Shown: positions 18,924 to 28,961 of the stretch, one piece after another
Position numbering within the stretch: position 1 is the first letter of the stretch
Layout of the letters: the number at the start of each line of letters is the position of its first letter
Assembly: GCA_022821545.1 (NCBI GenBank)
Contig: JAJEDJ010000009.1
Location: 1-64,000, forward strand
DNA: 64,000 nt
From: Caldilineaceae bacterium
Lineage (GTDB): Bacteria; Chloroflexota; Anaerolineae; Caldilineales; Caldilineaceae
Direction: 5' to 3'
The notes under the pieces: model-generated
The model's input: the letters and a program-made list of their open reading frames with translations, nothing else
What the model was told of the DNA's origin: nothing
The model's database searches: none
Translations under genes and position numbers: made by a program

Positions 18924-18953
18924 AGCGATGGCTTGGCCATCGCTTTTTGTTCT
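18924..18953 (+). terminator. Intrinsic terminator of the ribosomal super-operon
   Basis: A perfect 9-bp stem (AGCGATGGC at 18924-18932 with 18936-18944) has a 3-base loop and is followed by TTTTTGTTCTTT. It lies 32 bases after rpsI and closes the long plus-strand series. Confidence 0.9.
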
Positions 18954-19017
18954 TTCACTTTTGTGACAGTTTGTGCCGAACGGAACTCAGACAACGGGGA
19001 AGGAGAGTCCTACATCA

Positions 19018-19632
19018 GTGGTGATCCGGTGCGGTTTTCTTGCAGTTGCCGATTCGACTGAATCAGTTGACGCGGATGAAGTTCTGGTTGATGTGGAGAG
19101 GAGGCTGGCCGGCGCTCTGGAAGGATTGCTGCCCCTGCACAGTCGGGTTTACAGAGAGCCTCCTCGCTACCAGCTGGAGGAGACCCTGCGGCGGTGGTGC
19201 GATGAAGAGGAGCTGGACCTGATTTTGACGGTGGGCGGCACTTTCCCTGCGCCGGGACCTTCGGCGGCGGAGATCGTGCCAGAAGCTACGATTGCCGTAC
19301 TGGAGCGGTTGATGCCGTCACTGCCGGAGACGATGCGCGCCAAGGCTGTCGCGAAGGATCCGACGGCGATGCTGGACAGAGGGGTTGCAGGCATCCGGGG
19401 ACGGACGTTGATAATCAATCTGCCTGGCGGACAGGCGTTGACAGGGGCTTTTCTGGAAGGCATTTCAGGCGTGATCCCTGCGGTAATGGCGCGGATTGGC
19501 GCGGGAGATGAACAGACTGTCACCGCCGACGCGCCGGTTGAACCTGGACAGGAGAATATGAAGTCCCGCTCCGGGGCCCTGGACAAGGAGGAGTTTGCGG
19601 CTTTTTTGCAAAGGCGGCAGAAGAGTGAGTGA
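19018..19632 (+). CDS. Molybdopterin-binding (MoaB/MogA-like) domain protein, degenerate motif
   Basis: About 204 residues. The fold signature of the MoCF-biosynthesis family is visible: a first strand VVIRCGFLAVADS, the region LDLILTVGGTFPAPGPSAAE matching the TTGGTG...P motif of MogA/MoaB, and the closing GIRGRTLIINLPGG. The canonical TGGTG is changed to VGGTF, and the tail of about 30 residues is extra. It may bind molybdopterin or may have lost that activity. GTG 19018 is chosen (AGGAG at 19001-19005); GTG 18973 is also in frame. No other Mo-cofactor gene is nearby; msrP at 33804 is the only molybdoenzyme in the window. Confidence 0.7.
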   Translation: MVIRCGFLAVADSTESVDADEVLVDVERRLAGALEGLLPLHSRVYREPPRYQLEETLRRWCDEEELDLILTVGGTFPAPGPSAAEIVPEATIAVLERLMPSLPETMRAKAVAKDPTAMLDRGVAGIRGRTLIINLPGGQALTGAFLEGISGVIPAVMARIGAGDEQTVTADAPVEPGQENMKSRSGALDKEEFAAFLQRRQKSE

Positions 19633-19699
19633 ACCGGTTGCCAGTGCATGGCTACTACGAACAGATCCTGCAGATAGTATGAATCGAAGGGCCGGTATT

Positions 19700-19729
19700 T
19701 TGACTTTTGGCTTCCGTTGGGCGTACTAT
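19700..19729 (+). promoter_or_regulatory. Probable sigma70-type promoter for trxA
   Basis: TTGACT at 19700-19705 and TACTAT at 19724-19729 are separated by 18 bases. It lies in the 228-base gap before thioredoxin, giving a leader of roughly 125 bases. Confidence 0.55.
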
Positions 19730-19860
19730 ATTTTTTGCAGGTTAGTCTACAGCCTTGCCAGTCATCGCATGTTAAGACAGGTAATGACGGGCAAATACAG
19801 GACGGACCGGCCGGAAAGTTGCAGTTTGTACGCTCGCATACAGGAGCAGGAGACAAGAAA

Positions 19861-20190
19861 ATGGGCGAGAACACAGTTGTAGTCACAGATGCGAATTTTG
19901 AGGATGAGGTCATCCAATCGGAAACCCCGGTACTGGTGGATTTCTGGGCGGAGTGGTGCGGTCCATGCAAGATGATCGCACCGGTTCTGGATGAAATTGC
20001 TACCGAACTTGACGGCAAACTGACGATCGGCAAGCTCGATGTGGACGAGAATCAGAGCACGGCGATGGCATTTGGCGTGATGAGCATTCCCACGTTGATG
20101 CTGTTCAAAGACGGTCAGCAGGTGGAGACGATCGTAGGTTTTCAGCAGAAAGCCCAACTGCTGGGCAAGATTCAGGCGCACCTGAATTGA
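19861..20190 (+). CDS. trxA: Thioredoxin
   Basis: The 109-residue cytosolic redox protein has the active site WCGPC in [16 protein letters not shown] (residues about 25-40), the cis-proline stretch [13 protein letters not shown], and normal length. It reduces disulfides in target proteins. The frame is open to 19717, but ATG 19861 follows AGGAG elements and gives the canonical start. A promoter lies upstream and a clean terminator downstream, so it is probably monocistronic. Confidence 0.97.
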   Translation: MGENTVVVTDANFEDEVIQSETPVLVDFWAEWCGPCKMIAPVLDEIATELDGKLTIGKLDVDENQSTAMAFGVMSIPTLMLFKDGQQVETIVGFQQKAQLLGKIQAHLN

Positions 20191-20215
20191 CGTCAGATTG
20201 AAGTGGATTTGTGCC

Positions 20216-20246
20216 AGGGCCTGCCGCGATTGCGGCGGGCCTTTTT
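20216..20246 (+). terminator. Intrinsic terminator after trxA
   Basis: A 12-bp stem with G-T pairs (20216-20227 with 20232-20243) around a GATT loop runs into TTTTT at 20242-20246. It begins 25 bases after the thioredoxin stop. Confidence 0.88.
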
Positions 20247-20326
20247 GATCCGATCACCGGGCGCCGCACTGGGCAGCGCCGGCTTCGCTACGCAGCCGCC
20301 TCATTACAGCGGAATATCACCATCAT

Positions 20327-20348
20327 AGGGAGAGCACAGGGAGAGCAC
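20327..20348 (+). repeat. Duplicated Shine-Dalgarno segment before trpB2
   Basis: AGGGAGAGCAC occurs twice in direct tandem, at 20327-20337 and 20338-20348, and the second copy places GGGAG about 10 bases before the ATG at 20353. The duplication doubles the ribosome-binding sequence. Confidence 0.75.
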
Positions 20349-20352
20349 AGAA

Positions 20353-21723
20353 ATGAGCAGACAGAAGAAGGTAATCTTGAACGAGTCGGAGATGCCGGCC
20401 CACTGGTATAACATAAACGCGGATCTACCCGCAGCCGGGGTTGAACTCTCTCCGCCACTGCATCCGGGTACAGGTCAGCCGATTGGACCGGACGACCTGG
20501 CGCCTCTTTTTCCGATGTCGCTGATCCTGCAGGAAGTGAGCGCCGAGCGCTACATCGAGATTCCTGAGCCGGTGCAGGATGTGTACCGGATATGGAGGCC
20601 AACGCCTCTAATCCGGGCGCATGAATGGGAGAAGGCTCTGGATACCCCGGCCCGCATCTATTACAAGTATGAAGGTGTCAGCCCGTCCGGCAGCCATAAG
20701 CCGAACACTGCGGTGCCGCAGGCCTTCTATAACAAGGAAGAGGGTGTCTCCCGCCTGGCGACGGAGACTGGCGCGGGTCAGTGGGGAAGTGCGCTCAGTT
20801 TCGCCTGCCAGGTCTTCGGGGTGGAGTGCAAGGTCTATATGGTGCGGGTCAGCTATGAGCAGAAGCCCTACCGGAAGGTACTGATGGAGACGTGGGGCGC
20901 GGAAGTTGTGCCGAGCCCCAGCCCGGACACGAACGCGGGCCGCCAGATTCTGGCGGAGAACCCCGACAGCACGGGAAGCCTGGGGATTGCGATCTCGGAG
21001 GCGGTAGAGGATGCAGCCACGCGTGAGGATACGAAGTACTCGCTTGGCTCGGTACTGAACCATGTTCTCCTGCACCAGACAGTGGTAGGGCAGGAGGTGA
21101 TCAACGGGCTGGAGGCGTTCGGGGAGGACTGGCCGGACGTGCTGGTCGGATGTACGGGAGGCGGCAGCAACTTTGGCGGCTTCGCTTTCCCTTTCCTGAA
21201 GGAGAACGTCAGCGGCGGCAGGAACGCCCGTGTGGTGGCAGTGGAGCCGGCGGCTGCGCCGAGCCTGACGCGAGGCGTGTACACCTATGATTTCGGTGAC
21301 ACGGCACAGATGACGCCGCTGATCAAGATGCATACGCTTGGCCACGACTTTGTGCCGGCGCCGATCCACGCAGGCGGCCTGCGCTATCATGGCATGAGCG
21401 CACAGGTCAGCGCGCTGCATGATGCGGGGCTGATCGAAGCGGTCAATGTTCAGCAGCGGGCGATATTCGGGGCCGCTGTGTCATTTGCGCGCGCAGAGGG
21501 GATTCTGCCGGCGCCCGAACCGGCCCATGCGATTTGGGGGGCGATGCAGGAGGCGCTCGCTTGCAAGGAGAGGGGCGAGAGCAAGGTGATCGTCTTCAAC
21601 ATGTGCGGCCACGGACACTTCGATCTGGCCGCCTATGAGCAGCATCTGGCCGACAACCTGGAGGACTTCGACTACCCGGAGGAGGCGATCCGGGCGAGCC
21701 TGAAGAAGGTGCCTTCGCTTTAG
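20353..21723 (+). CDS. trpB: Tryptophan synthase beta chain 2 (TrpB2 type)
   Basis: The 456-residue PLP enzyme belongs to the TrpB2 branch, longer than standard TrpB (about 400). It condenses indole with serine. Typical TrpB2 stretches: [15 protein letters not shown], the PLP-lysine site [33 protein letters not shown], and the phosphate-binding [11 protein letters not shown]. No trpA or other trp gene is nearby, which is usual for TrpB2; it may work alone on free indole or on serine analogues. Start ATG 20353 behind a duplicated Shine-Dalgarno. Confidence 0.93.
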   Translation: MSRQKKVILNESEMPAHWYNINADLPAAGVELSPPLHPGTGQPIGPDDLAPLFPMSLILQEVSAERYIEIPEPVQDVYRIWRPTPLIRAHEWEKALDTPARIYYKYEGVSPSGSHKPNTAVPQAFYNKEEGVSRLATETGAGQWGSALSFACQVFGVECKVYMVRVSYEQKPYRKVLMETWGAEVVPSPSPDTNAGRQILAENPDSTGSLGIAISEAVEDAATREDTKYSLGSVLNHVLLHQTVVGQEVINGLEAFGEDWPDVLVGCTGGGSNFGGFAFPFLKENVSGGRNARVVAVEPAAAPSLTRGVYTYDFGDTAQMTPLIKMHTLGHDFVPAPIHAGGLRYHGMSAQVSALHDAGLIEAVNVQQRAIFGAAVSFARAEGILPAPEPAHAIWGAMQEALACKERGESKVIVFNMCGHGHFDLAAYEQHLADNLEDFDYPEEAIRASLKKVPSL

Positions 21724-21771
21724 GCGCGCGTTGGCTTGGGATCATGGGAGGAGAAATAATACGGGAGGCAG

Positions 21772-22527
21772 TTACCGGCTGAAAAGCAGTTTAGACAGTT
21801 CTCTCACAGCCAGCAGCAGCAGAATGACGGCGAGATCGATGGCTGCGACCAGGAAGAAGGCGCCGGTCAGCAGCTGAATCGGACCGAAGAGGAAATCCAG
21901 CAGGAGCAGCACATTGCGGCCGGACTGATCGATCAGGACGAACACCGCGCCGATAAGAACGATATAGATGCCCAGCGACTTGAGCGGCGCACGGTCGCTG
22001 GCGCTGGGCATCATCGCGTTGGCGATGGCGAAAAGGAGATAGCTCCACAGCAGGCTGTCCGGATTTTGGGCCAGACCGGTCACGACAAAGTTCAGCCCGT
22101 CCAGCAGGCGGCCGGTTCGCCAAGCGAAGGCGAGTGTTTGCGTGTCGAAGACTTGCTCACCGATCAGTACGATCAGTGCGGACCCGATCAGAAGGGGGGC
22201 CAGCCCCACGAGGCTATCCCACACCACGCCTCCGGACGAAACGGTCACGCTCCCCAGACCGATGGTATTGCGCGTGTATTTCGGCCATACGCGGAACCTG
22301 CTGGTCTTCAAGCCCAGAATCCTGGCTACGAGCCAGTGGGAGGCCTCGTGGACGAGGATTCCGGGCAGGTAGATCAGGAAGAGGATTACCATCGCCAGAT
22401 TATCTGAGCCGGTGCTCAGATAGACGATCTCCTGGATCAGCAGGCCGATTCGCCAGCTCAGCCACCAGAGAGAGGCGAGCAGGATGAAGAAGAGGACGAA
22501 AAAGAGATAAGGGGAGAATGGAGACAA
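21772..22527 (-). CDS. Integral membrane protein with HExxH motif (M50-like putative metalloprotease)
   Basis: The 251-residue protein is hydrophobic, with about six membrane segments. The motif HEASH in LPGILVHEASHWLVARILGLK (residues about 53-73) lies in a hydrophobic stretch, as in site-2-type M50 proteases. A second metal ligand is not clear: the NPDG-like motif of true M50 enzymes is absent, although NAMMPSASDRAP could play that part. It ends the minus-strand operon gap-pgk-hypothetical-tpiA, 21 bases after tpiA. Protease activity is an inference. Confidence 0.6.
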   Translation of the reverse strand: MSPFSPYLFFVLFFILLASLWWLSWRIGLLIQEIVYLSTGSDNLAMVILFLIYLPGILVHEASHWLVARILGLKTSRFRVWPKYTRNTIGLGSVTVSSGGVVWDSLVGLAPLLIGSALIVLIGEQVFDTQTLAFAWRTGRLLDGLNFVVTGLAQNPDSLLWSYLLFAIANAMMPSASDRAPLKSLGIYIVLIGAVFVLIDQSGRNVLLLLDFLFGPIQLLTGAFFLVAAIDLAVILLLLAVRELSKLLFSR

Positions 22528-22548
22528 AGTGAATCAGGGAGGCGCGGG

Positions 22549-23316
22549 TCAGCCGCCGTAGACCCCGGCGGTGATCTTCACCATCTCAGCGTAACTGTCC
22601 GCTTCCAGCGATGCGCCACCGATCAGCGCGCCATCGATATCGGATTGTTCCATAATGGCGGCGATATTGTCCGGTTTGGTGCTGCCTCCATAAAGGACGC
22701 GAGTCGTGTCGGCGACGGCGGCACCGTGCATTTCGCGCAGGACGACACGCACCAAGCCGCAGACTTCGCCAGCCGTTTGAGCGGTGGCGGCCCTGCCCGT
22801 GCCAATAGCCCAGATCGGTTCGTAGGCGATAACAAGGGATTGAATTTGCTCGCCATTCAGGCCGTCGAGCGCGGCTCGCACCTGTGCGGTGATGGTTGAC
22901 GAGGTTTCTCCGCGTTCGTTCTGCTCGAGGCTTTCGCCTACGCAGACGATTGGGAACAGTTGATGCGCCAGGACGGCATGGGTCTTCCTGTTTACGGTTT
23001 CGTCAGTTTCGCCGAAGAGCTGGCGGCGTTCGCTGTGCCCGAGGATGACATAGTCGGCGAGGCCGCGCAGCATGGGCGGGCTGATTTCGCCGGTGAAGGC
23101 GCCGCTTTCCTGCCAGTGGCAGTTCTGGGCGCCGAGCAGGAACGGCATGTCGTCTGTAGCCGCTTTCAGAGGGTGCAGACATACGGAAGGCGGGCACAGC
23201 AACTGTTCCACCGCGGTCGTTTCGCCGACCAACCTGTATATCTGCCGCGCGAGGTCAAGTGCCTCGGCCACGGTCAAGTTCATTTTCCAGTTGCCGGCCA
23301 TCATCGGTTTACGCAT
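22549..23316 (-). CDS. tpiA: Triosephosphate isomerase
   Basis: The 255-residue TIM-barrel enzyme interconverts DHAP and glyceraldehyde-3-phosphate. Active-site residues are visible: Lys in GNWKMN, His in LGHSERR, the catalytic Glu in [11 protein letters not shown], and the phosphate-binding YGGSTKPDN and [13 protein letters not shown] six codons upstream is rejected; ATG at 23316 follows GGAG and gives the normal start. It shares an operon with pgk and gap. Confidence 0.98.
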   Translation of the reverse strand: MRKPMMAGNWKMNLTVAEALDLARQIYRLVGETTAVEQLLCPPSVCLHPLKAATDDMPFLLGAQNCHWQESGAFTGEISPPMLRGLADYVILGHSERRQLFGETDETVNRKTHAVLAHQLFPIVCVGESLEQNERGETSSTITAQVRAALDGLNGEQIQSLVIAYEPIWAIGTGRAATAQTAGEVCGLVRVVLREMHGAAVADTTRVLYGGSTKPDNIAAIMEQSDIDGALIGGASLEADSYAEMVKITAGVYGG

Positions 23317-23403
23317 TATGAATGTTCTCCGCAAGGGGCCGTGACTGTTTTTGGCAGACGATAACCGGGCTTGGCTTCCAGCGATTGCTACAGCGTTCCA
23401 GCC

Positions 23404-23775
23404 CTACTGGGAGTCGTCGTCCGCCGAGTCTTGATCTTCGGGGGGAGCTTCGAAGCGTATCAGCTCCTCTTGATACTCCTCCTGGGTTAGCCAACGACCG
23501 CCGCTGACTTCGTAATGGGAGACTTTTTTGCCGCGGTCGAACCAGATTTCGACTTCGACTTGGGTAAAACACCGGTTTTTGCCGCTTCCCTGCAGCACTT
23601 TGCGGGTGTAGTACTTGTCGTCACTTTCCTCATCGCGGCTGAGACTGTTGACCAGGTCGATTTCGGCCATGATCGGTTCGCGGCAGCGGTTACTGAAAAC
23701 GTAGATAGGGAGCGCGCGATTGTCGCCTCCGCCGCCGCCTGAAAAGAGCGATACCAGTTTTTTGAGAAAACTCAC
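23404..23775 (-). CDS. Conserved hypothetical protein in the glycolysis operon
   Basis: A 123-residue soluble protein I do not recognise. It starts with an amphipathic [18 protein letters not shown] segment, then a beta-rich core with [57 protein letters not shown], and an acidic tail. It lies three bases after pgk and before tpiA, so it is almost surely co-transcribed. Two cysteines (NRC and NRCF) could matter. A small adaptor or RNA-binding role cannot be excluded. Confidence 0.8.
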   Translation of the reverse strand: MSFLKKLVSLFSGGGGGDNRALPIYVFSNRCREPIMAEIDLVNSLSRDEESDDKYYTRKVLQGSGKNRCFTQVEVEIWFDRGKKVSHYEVSGGRWLTQEEYQEELIRFEAPPEDQDSADDDSQ

Positions 23776-23778
23776 AGG

Positions 23779-24966
23779 TTACGCCTCCGCGTCGTCCAGG
23801 GCGGCCACGCCGGGCAAGAGCTTCCCTTCCAGGAACTCCAGACTGGCGCCGCCGCCGGTACTCACATGGGAGATTCGCCCGGCCAGTCCGGCCTGCTGCA
23901 CTGCAGCGGCCGAGTCGCCACCGCCGACGATTGTGGTAGCGTGGGACAGCCCAGCCAGCATTTCTGCGACGGCAATTGTGCCGCGGGCAAAGGGGGGAAA
24001 CTCAAAGACACCCATCGGACCGTTCCAGAGAACGGTGCGTGCCCCGGCAAGACGATTGGCAAAGTGCGCGACTGTGGCTTCGCCGACGTCGAGTGCCATC
24101 CAGCCGGCCGGGACTTCGGTCACGCTAACAGTGCGGGAGGCGGCCGTGGCTGAGAAGCTGTCGGCAACGGTGAGATCGACCGGCAGTTGGATTACATCTT
24201 CGCCGACGCCGCGCAGGGCCCGGGCAGTATCAAGCACTTCCGTTTCGACCAGGCTGGCCCCCATCCGGCAGCCGGCGGCGGCAAGAAAGGTGTTTGCCAT
24301 GCCGCCGCCGATGAGGATGGCATCCGCCTTCCGGATGAGCTGCTCGATGACGGAGATTTTGTCGCTGACCTTGGCTCCGCCGAGAATGGCGATGAAAGGA
24401 GGCTCGGGATCCTTGAGCGCTTCACCGAGGTAGGTCAACTCCTTTTCCATCAGTAGACCGGCTACAGAGGGCAGAAGGGCGGCCACGCCGGTGGTGCTTG
24501 CATGCGCCCTGTGAGCGCTGCCGAAGGCGTCGTTGACGAAGAGATCGCCGAGGCGGGCGAGGGCTGCGCTCAGCACAGGATCATTGCTGGTTTCGCCGGG
24601 ATCAAAGCGTGTGTTTTCGATCAGCAGCAGCTCTCCGTGGAAGAGGCCGGATGCGGCGGCTTCGATGTGGGAACCGGTGACGGCGCCGGGGAATCGAACG
24701 TCTGCGTCAAGAAGCTGGCTGAGCCGTTGCGCGACGGGCCGCAGGCTGTAGCGGGGATTGGGTTCGCCATCGGGGCGGCCGAGGTGGCTCATCAGGACCA
24801 ATGACGCCCCTTGGGTACGCAGAAAATCAATAGTGGGCAGCGTGGCGCGGATGCGGGTATCATCGCCGACGCAACCGTCGTCATCAATGGGCACATTGAA
24901 ATCGACGCGGACGAGCGCGCGCTTGCCTTGCCAGTTGACATCCCGAATGGTCCTTTTGCGCGACAC
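23779..24966 (-). CDS. pgk: Phosphoglycerate kinase
   Basis: The 395-residue enzyme makes ATP from 1,3-bisphosphoglycerate. Hallmarks: [16 protein letters not shown] at the N-terminus, [44 protein letters not shown], the hinge and ATP sites [19 protein letters not shown] and GGGDSAAAV. The frame is open to 25119 inside gap; GTG at 24966 with GAAGG upstream gives the family start and lies 31 bases after gap. Confidence 0.96.
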   Translation of the reverse strand: MSRKRTIRDVNWQGKRALVRVDFNVPIDDDGCVGDDTRIRATLPTIDFLRTQGASLVLMSHLGRPDGEPNPRYSLRPVAQRLSQLLDADVRFPGAVTGSHIEAAASGLFHGELLLIENTRFDPGETSNDPVLSAALARLGDLFVNDAFGSAHRAHASTTGVAALLPSVAGLLMEKELTYLGEALKDPEPPFIAILGGAKVSDKISVIEQLIRKADAILIGGGMANTFLAAAGCRMGASLVETEVLDTARALRGVGEDVIQLPVDLTVADSFSATAASRTVSVTEVPAGWMALDVGEATVAHFANRLAGARTVLWNGPMGVFEFPPFARGTIAVAEMLAGLSHATTIVGGGDSAAAVQQAGLAGRISHVSTGGGASLEFLEGKLLPGVAALDDAEA

Positions 24967-24997
24967 GGTCCAGTGCCTTCGGTGAGTGGCAGTCGAT

Positions 24998-26008
24998 CTA
25001 GACGCCCTGGCCGGCAACAAAGGCGGCGAGATCGGTGACGCGGACGCTGTACGCCCACTCGTTATCGTACCAGGTGACGACTTTGACCAGATCGCCGTAG
25101 CAGGCCGTAAATTCGGCATCGATCACGCTGCTATGTGCATTGCCCTGGAAGTCGGAACTGACCAGGGGCTCATAGGTGACGTCGAGGATACCTTTCATAG
25201 GTCCGGACGCAGCTTCGGAGAAAGCGTCCAGCAGTTCTTCGGTGCTGCCCGGGTTGCTCACTTTGGCGACAAAATCGACTACGCTGACCGTGGAGGTCGG
25301 AACGCGCATGGCCATACCGTCAAACTTGCCCTCCAATTCCGGCACAACCAGGGACACTGCTTTGGCGGCGCCGGTGGTAGTTGGAATGATGTTCATGCCT
25401 GCGGCCCGGGCGCGGCGCAGGTCTTCATGCACGAGGTCGAGGATGCGCTGGTCGGTAGTGTAGGAATGGACGGTGGTCATGAGCCCCTGCTCGATGCCGA
25501 TGGTGTCGTTGACGACTTTGGCCGCGGGGGCCAGACAGTTTGTGGTGCAGCTGGCGTTGCTGATGACGTGATGGCTGCCCGGATTGTACTGATCGTCATT
25601 AACGCCCATGCAGATGGTGATGTCTTCGCCTTTGGCCGGGGCGCTGATAATCACCTTTTTTGCGCCCGCGGCGATGTGTAGAGCTGCCGTTTCTCGATCG
25701 CGGAAGACGCCGGTGCTCTCGACGACGATGTCAACGCCCAGTTCACCCCAGGGCAACCGGCTCGGGTCGCGCTCGCTGAGGACTTTCAGCCGGTCTCCGT
25801 TGATCGTAAGGTCTCCGTCGTCAATGTCAACGGCGCCTTCAAAGACACCGTAGTTGGTATCATATTTGAACAGGTGGGCCATGGTCTGCACATCACCCAA
25901 ATCGTTAATCGCGACGAGATCGAATGTATCCTGATGGCGCTCAAACAGAGCTTTGGTTACCTGACGACCGATACGACCGAAGCCGTTGATGGCGATTTTC
26001 GTGGTCAT
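24998..26008 (-). CDS. gap: Glyceraldehyde-3-phosphate dehydrogenase, type I
   Basis: The 336-residue glycolytic enzyme has the NAD fold [18 protein letters not shown], catalytic Cys in [12 protein letters not shown] and the His in TVHSYTTDQ. The residue pattern INDLGD favours NAD over NADP. It is the first gene of the minus-strand operon gap-pgk-hypothetical-tpiA-membrane protein, behind a likely promoter at 26058-26084. Confidence 0.98.
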   Translation of the reverse strand: MTTKIAINGFGRIGRQVTKALFERHQDTFDLVAINDLGDVQTMAHLFKYDTNYGVFEGAVDIDDGDLTINGDRLKVLSERDPSRLPWGELGVDIVVESTGVFRDRETAALHIAAGAKKVIISAPAKGEDITICMGVNDDQYNPGSHHVISNASCTTNCLAPAAKVVNDTIGIEQGLMTTVHSYTTDQRILDLVHEDLRRARAAGMNIIPTTTGAAKAVSLVVPELEGKFDGMAMRVPTSTVSVVDFVAKVSNPGSTEELLDAFSEAASGPMKGILDVTYEPLVSSDFQGNAHSSVIDAEFTACYGDLVKVVTWYDNEWAYSVRVTDLAAFVAGQGV

Positions 26009-26057
26009 TTAAGAGTCTCCTCGGCGAGTTAGGACGATTGCTATTGCTGGCAATTTT

Positions 26058-26084
26058 ACCATATCGGACCGGGATCGCTGACAA
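26058..26084 (-). promoter_or_regulatory. Possible promoter for the gap-pgk-tpiA operon
   Basis: On the minus strand TTGTCA (26084-26079) is followed after 15 bases by TATGGT (26063-26058), with TAAAAT just beyond. The spacing is short, so the assignment is tentative. The TTG and leader suit a start of transcription about 45 bases before the gap ATG. Confidence 0.35.
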
Positions 26085-26166
26085 TCTCTGTGTCTGAACT
26101 GTAGATTGCGCGGCCGGGAGGCGGTCGCTGTTTGGGCTGTGAGCGGGGTCGCTTTCCGGCAACTGT

Positions 26167-26195
26167 TTGCGTGCAATGGGGACAGAGATTACAAT
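26167..26195 (+). promoter_or_regulatory. Probable sigma70-type promoter for folC
   Basis: TTGCGT (26167-26172) and TACAAT (26190-26195) are spaced by exactly 17 bases and sit about 40 bases before the chosen folC start. It faces away from the gap promoter. Confidence 0.55.
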
Positions 26196-26234
26196 CAATA
26201 TCAGGATGTGCATCTGCAGAATCAAGGAGTGTCC

Positions 26235-27623
26235 GTGTCGATTGGGCCGGCGCCAGAGTACATTTCTACAAGGCGGCTGACATACGAAGAGGCGATCGGC
26301 ATACTATTCCACGATGCCAGATTTGACGGCCGCGCTCCCCGTTCGAAGGACCCGGAAAGCCGATTGGAACGGATGCGGACGGTGCTGGCGGGTTTGGACA
26401 ACCCCCAGGAACGCTTTCGAACCGTCCATGTGACGGGCACAAAGGGCAAGGGCAGCACCAGCGCCTATACGGAATCGATTCTTCGTCACCTGGGCTACCG
26501 CACCGGTCTGTTTACCAGCCCCCACTTGCATACTTTCCGGGAACGCATGCGCGTTGACGGACATTTAATCTCCCAAGACAAGTGTGCTGAACTGATCCAA
26601 CGAGCAATACCCCATCTGGAGGCGACACCCGATCTGACTGTTTTCGGTCGTATCACGGTGATTGCCTTTCTTTACTTTGCGGAGGCCGGGGTCGACTGGG
26701 CGGTGGTGGAAGTGGGGATAGGCGGACGGCTGGACAGCACGAATGTGGTGCTGCCGGAGGTGTGCGGCATCACCCATATCAGCAAAGACCACATGCACAT
26801 ACTCGGCGACAGCCTGGAGGAGATTGCAGCGGAGAAAGCCGGGATCATCAAACGCAAGACGCCGGTATTCAGTGCGCCGCAGAAACGGAGAGCAGAGGAG
26901 GTTTTGCGGCGGATAGCGGCGGATAGGGAGGCACCTCTGTCGGAGGCGCAAACTTACCGGCGGGCCACCCTGCCGCTGGTTGGGCAACACCAGCAGATCA
27001 ATGCCGGGATCGCCTACGAGATGGTACGGGAACTGCACAGGGCCGGCCTGGCCAGGTGGGATGATCAGCTTGTAGACAGCGGACTGGTCCACACGAGGTG
27101 GCCGTGCCGGATTGAATGGCTGCCGCAGCCGGTCAAGGAGGGCAAGCCTGTGGTTGTGGACTGCGCGCACAACAAAGACAGCCTGGAGATACTGCTCTCG
27201 ACGCTGGCAGCAACCCACGCACGGCGACCCTTTACCTTCGTTTTCGGGGTCAACAGCGACAAGGACATCGGGCCGATGTTGACGCTGGCCATAGCCGCGT
27301 CGCCGCGCATCGTACTTGTGCAGAGCCGCCATCCGAAAGCTTTACCCGTGGCGGACCTGCGTGCGGGCTTCGGATCTTTGCCGGTGGAAGAAGGTCGAAC
27401 TGTAGTCGCGGCGCCTTCGATGGACAAGGCGATTGAAACCGCGAGGGAGATCACTCCTGCAGACGGCTACATCGTCGGCACCGGTTCCGTATTTGTCGCC
27501 GCAGAGCTGCGGGAGGCATGGAACAGGTTGCACCCCGGTCTTTTGCCGGCGGATGACTGGATTCACGAAGCCAATACAGACCCGCCGCTGGCGCCGCTGC
27601 CGCCCGCTTACGGCGCCACTTGA
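26235..27623 (+). CDS. folC: Folylpolyglutamate synthase / dihydrofolate synthase
   Basis: The 462-residue Mur-ligase-type enzyme adds glutamate to folates. The ATP site is VTGTKGKGSTSA; other motifs are FTSPHLHTFRERMRVDG, VEVGIGGRLDSTNVV, HISKDHMHILGDSLEEIAAEKAGIIK and DCAHNKDS. The frame is open to 26106, but GTG 26235 with AAGGAG just before and the promoter at 26167-26195 define the start. A proline-rich 15-residue end is extra. Confidence 0.93.
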   Translation: MSIGPAPEYISTRRLTYEEAIGILFHDARFDGRAPRSKDPESRLERMRTVLAGLDNPQERFRTVHVTGTKGKGSTSAYTESILRHLGYRTGLFTSPHLHTFRERMRVDGHLISQDKCAELIQRAIPHLEATPDLTVFGRITVIAFLYFAEAGVDWAVVEVGIGGRLDSTNVVLPEVCGITHISKDHMHILGDSLEEIAAEKAGIIKRKTPVFSAPQKRRAEEVLRRIAADREAPLSEAQTYRRATLPLVGQHQQINAGIAYEMVRELHRAGLARWDDQLVDSGLVHTRWPCRIEWLPQPVKEGKPVVVDCAHNKDSLEILLSTLAATHARRPFTFVFGVNSDKDIGPMLTLAIAASPRIVLVQSRHPKALPVADLRAGFGSLPVEEGRTVVAAPSMDKAIETAREITPADGYIVGTGSVFVAAELREAWNRLHPGLLPADDWIHEANTDPPLAPLPPAYGAT

Positions 27624-27680
27624 CCGATGAACTCCATGAACTCACAGCCCTCCAGCAACCTGTTTTCGGGAGGCGGGGGC

Positions 27681-28961
27681 ATGTCGGACCTCCGCTCCCT
27701 ATCACTTCGCCGCTTTGGAATAAAGGCCGGCGGCGTCTTCCATTGGAAGTCGAAAGCGCGGGCGTTTGTATTGTGCATGCTCTGCATGCCGCTCCTTTTG
27801 AGCGCTTGTGAACCTCCGGAGCCGAGCCCCGAGCTGAACATCGACTTGGGGATGATCTTGCCGGAGGAGTGGAAGGCCGTCTCCACTTGGGAGTCGATCA
27901 ACATTGATGCGGACGCTGAGGAGGAGTATCTTCTCTTTTACCGTTATGACGCCAGTACGACCGCCGACGGCGAAGACATCAGCGGCCCGATTGGGGCGGT
28001 GATCTACGACTCGCAGACGCCGATTGGTATGCCTGAGGAGTCGGACGACAGTTCAAGGCCGCCGGCCCCCTGGCTTCAGCCCTATGCGCTCCTGCCCAAC
28101 TACTGGCAAGGTTCCGGATTCGGCTTTGTGGCGCCGCCGCGGCAGACTGGTCGTCCTGAGTGGATCGTGGTCAGGCGTGAAGATGCGAGAGAGACGGAGA
28201 ACAGATACTTCGAGGTGCTGGCGGAGCAGATGCCGGCGTCTGTCAGCGGACAGGCTGTGGGCGAGGCGCCGAGTGAATTGCCCGATCACGACGAGTTGAT
28301 CGTGTACGGCGGCAGAAGCCCAATCGGCGGCCCTACCTATATCAGCATCTTCTGGTGGAGCACGATCAGCGAAGGATACGGCAGCACTCAGATTTCCGCG
28401 CCCGGCGGCCTGCACGTTGAGGAGTGGGACGGCGCGGCGAATCGTTCCCCCATGCGGACGATACGCGCCCGATATCCCATGAATGAACGCAGCCTGCTCT
28501 GCAAGGAGTCCCGCTTTCAGCGCCGACTGGACCCAAACTTTACGAGCGCTGGAGCCTATCGTGCAGCCGTGCATTATGAAGAAGGTCCCCGCAAATTTAC
28601 CTTCTGTTACGGCATTCCCCAATCCCCGTTTTACCCTGAAGCGGTCGTGTTGGCGTATCTGCTGCAGCCCGACGAAAATGCGCAGCTTCTGGGTGAGGAG
28701 GCACGACAGACTGTCCCGCGTACGTTGGAAGGGTTCGCCTGGGTGGATGCGTTGCAATATTTTCCAACGATTCCTACTTTTGCCGGTCAGGCAGCTACCT
28801 CTCAGATGATCACGACGCAGGTGTGGGCATCGCTTGTCTATCAGGTCGGCAGCGAACTGCAGAGCAGGCTCTATGCGTTTACGTTGGAGCACGTCCCCTC
28901 AGACTTGAGCAATCGGACGACGGACCAGTGGCGGATTATAGGTGTGGAGCTGCAAGGGTGA
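27681..28961 (+). CDS. Predicted lipoprotein of unknown function
   Basis: A 426-residue protein with a basic N-terminus, a hydrophobic segment (about residues 27-42) and the lipobox LLSAC, so the mature protein should be a lipoprotein on the outer face of the membrane. The rest is acidic, beta-rich and without a family I recognise. ATG 27681 has GGGAGG seven bases upstream and is preferred over ATG 27627. It follows folC closely, and a long gap follows. Confidence 0.65.
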   Translation: MSDLRSLSLRRFGIKAGGVFHWKSKARAFVLCMLCMPLLLSACEPPEPSPELNIDLGMILPEEWKAVSTWESINIDADAEEEYLLFYRYDASTTADGEDISGPIGAVIYDSQTPIGMPEESDDSSRPPAPWLQPYALLPNYWQGSGFGFVAPPRQTGRPEWIVVRREDARETENRYFEVLAEQMPASVSGQAVGEAPSELPDHDELIVYGGRSPIGGPTYISIFWWSTISEGYGSTQISAPGGLHVEEWDGAANRSPMRTIRARYPMNERSLLCKESRFQRRLDPNFTSAGAYRAAVHYEEGPRKFTFCYGIPQSPFYPEAVVLAYLLQPDENAQLLGEEARQTVPRTLEGFAWVDALQYFPTIPTFAGQAATSQMITTQVWASLVYQVGSELQSRLYAFTLEHVPSDLSNRTTDQWRIIGVELQG

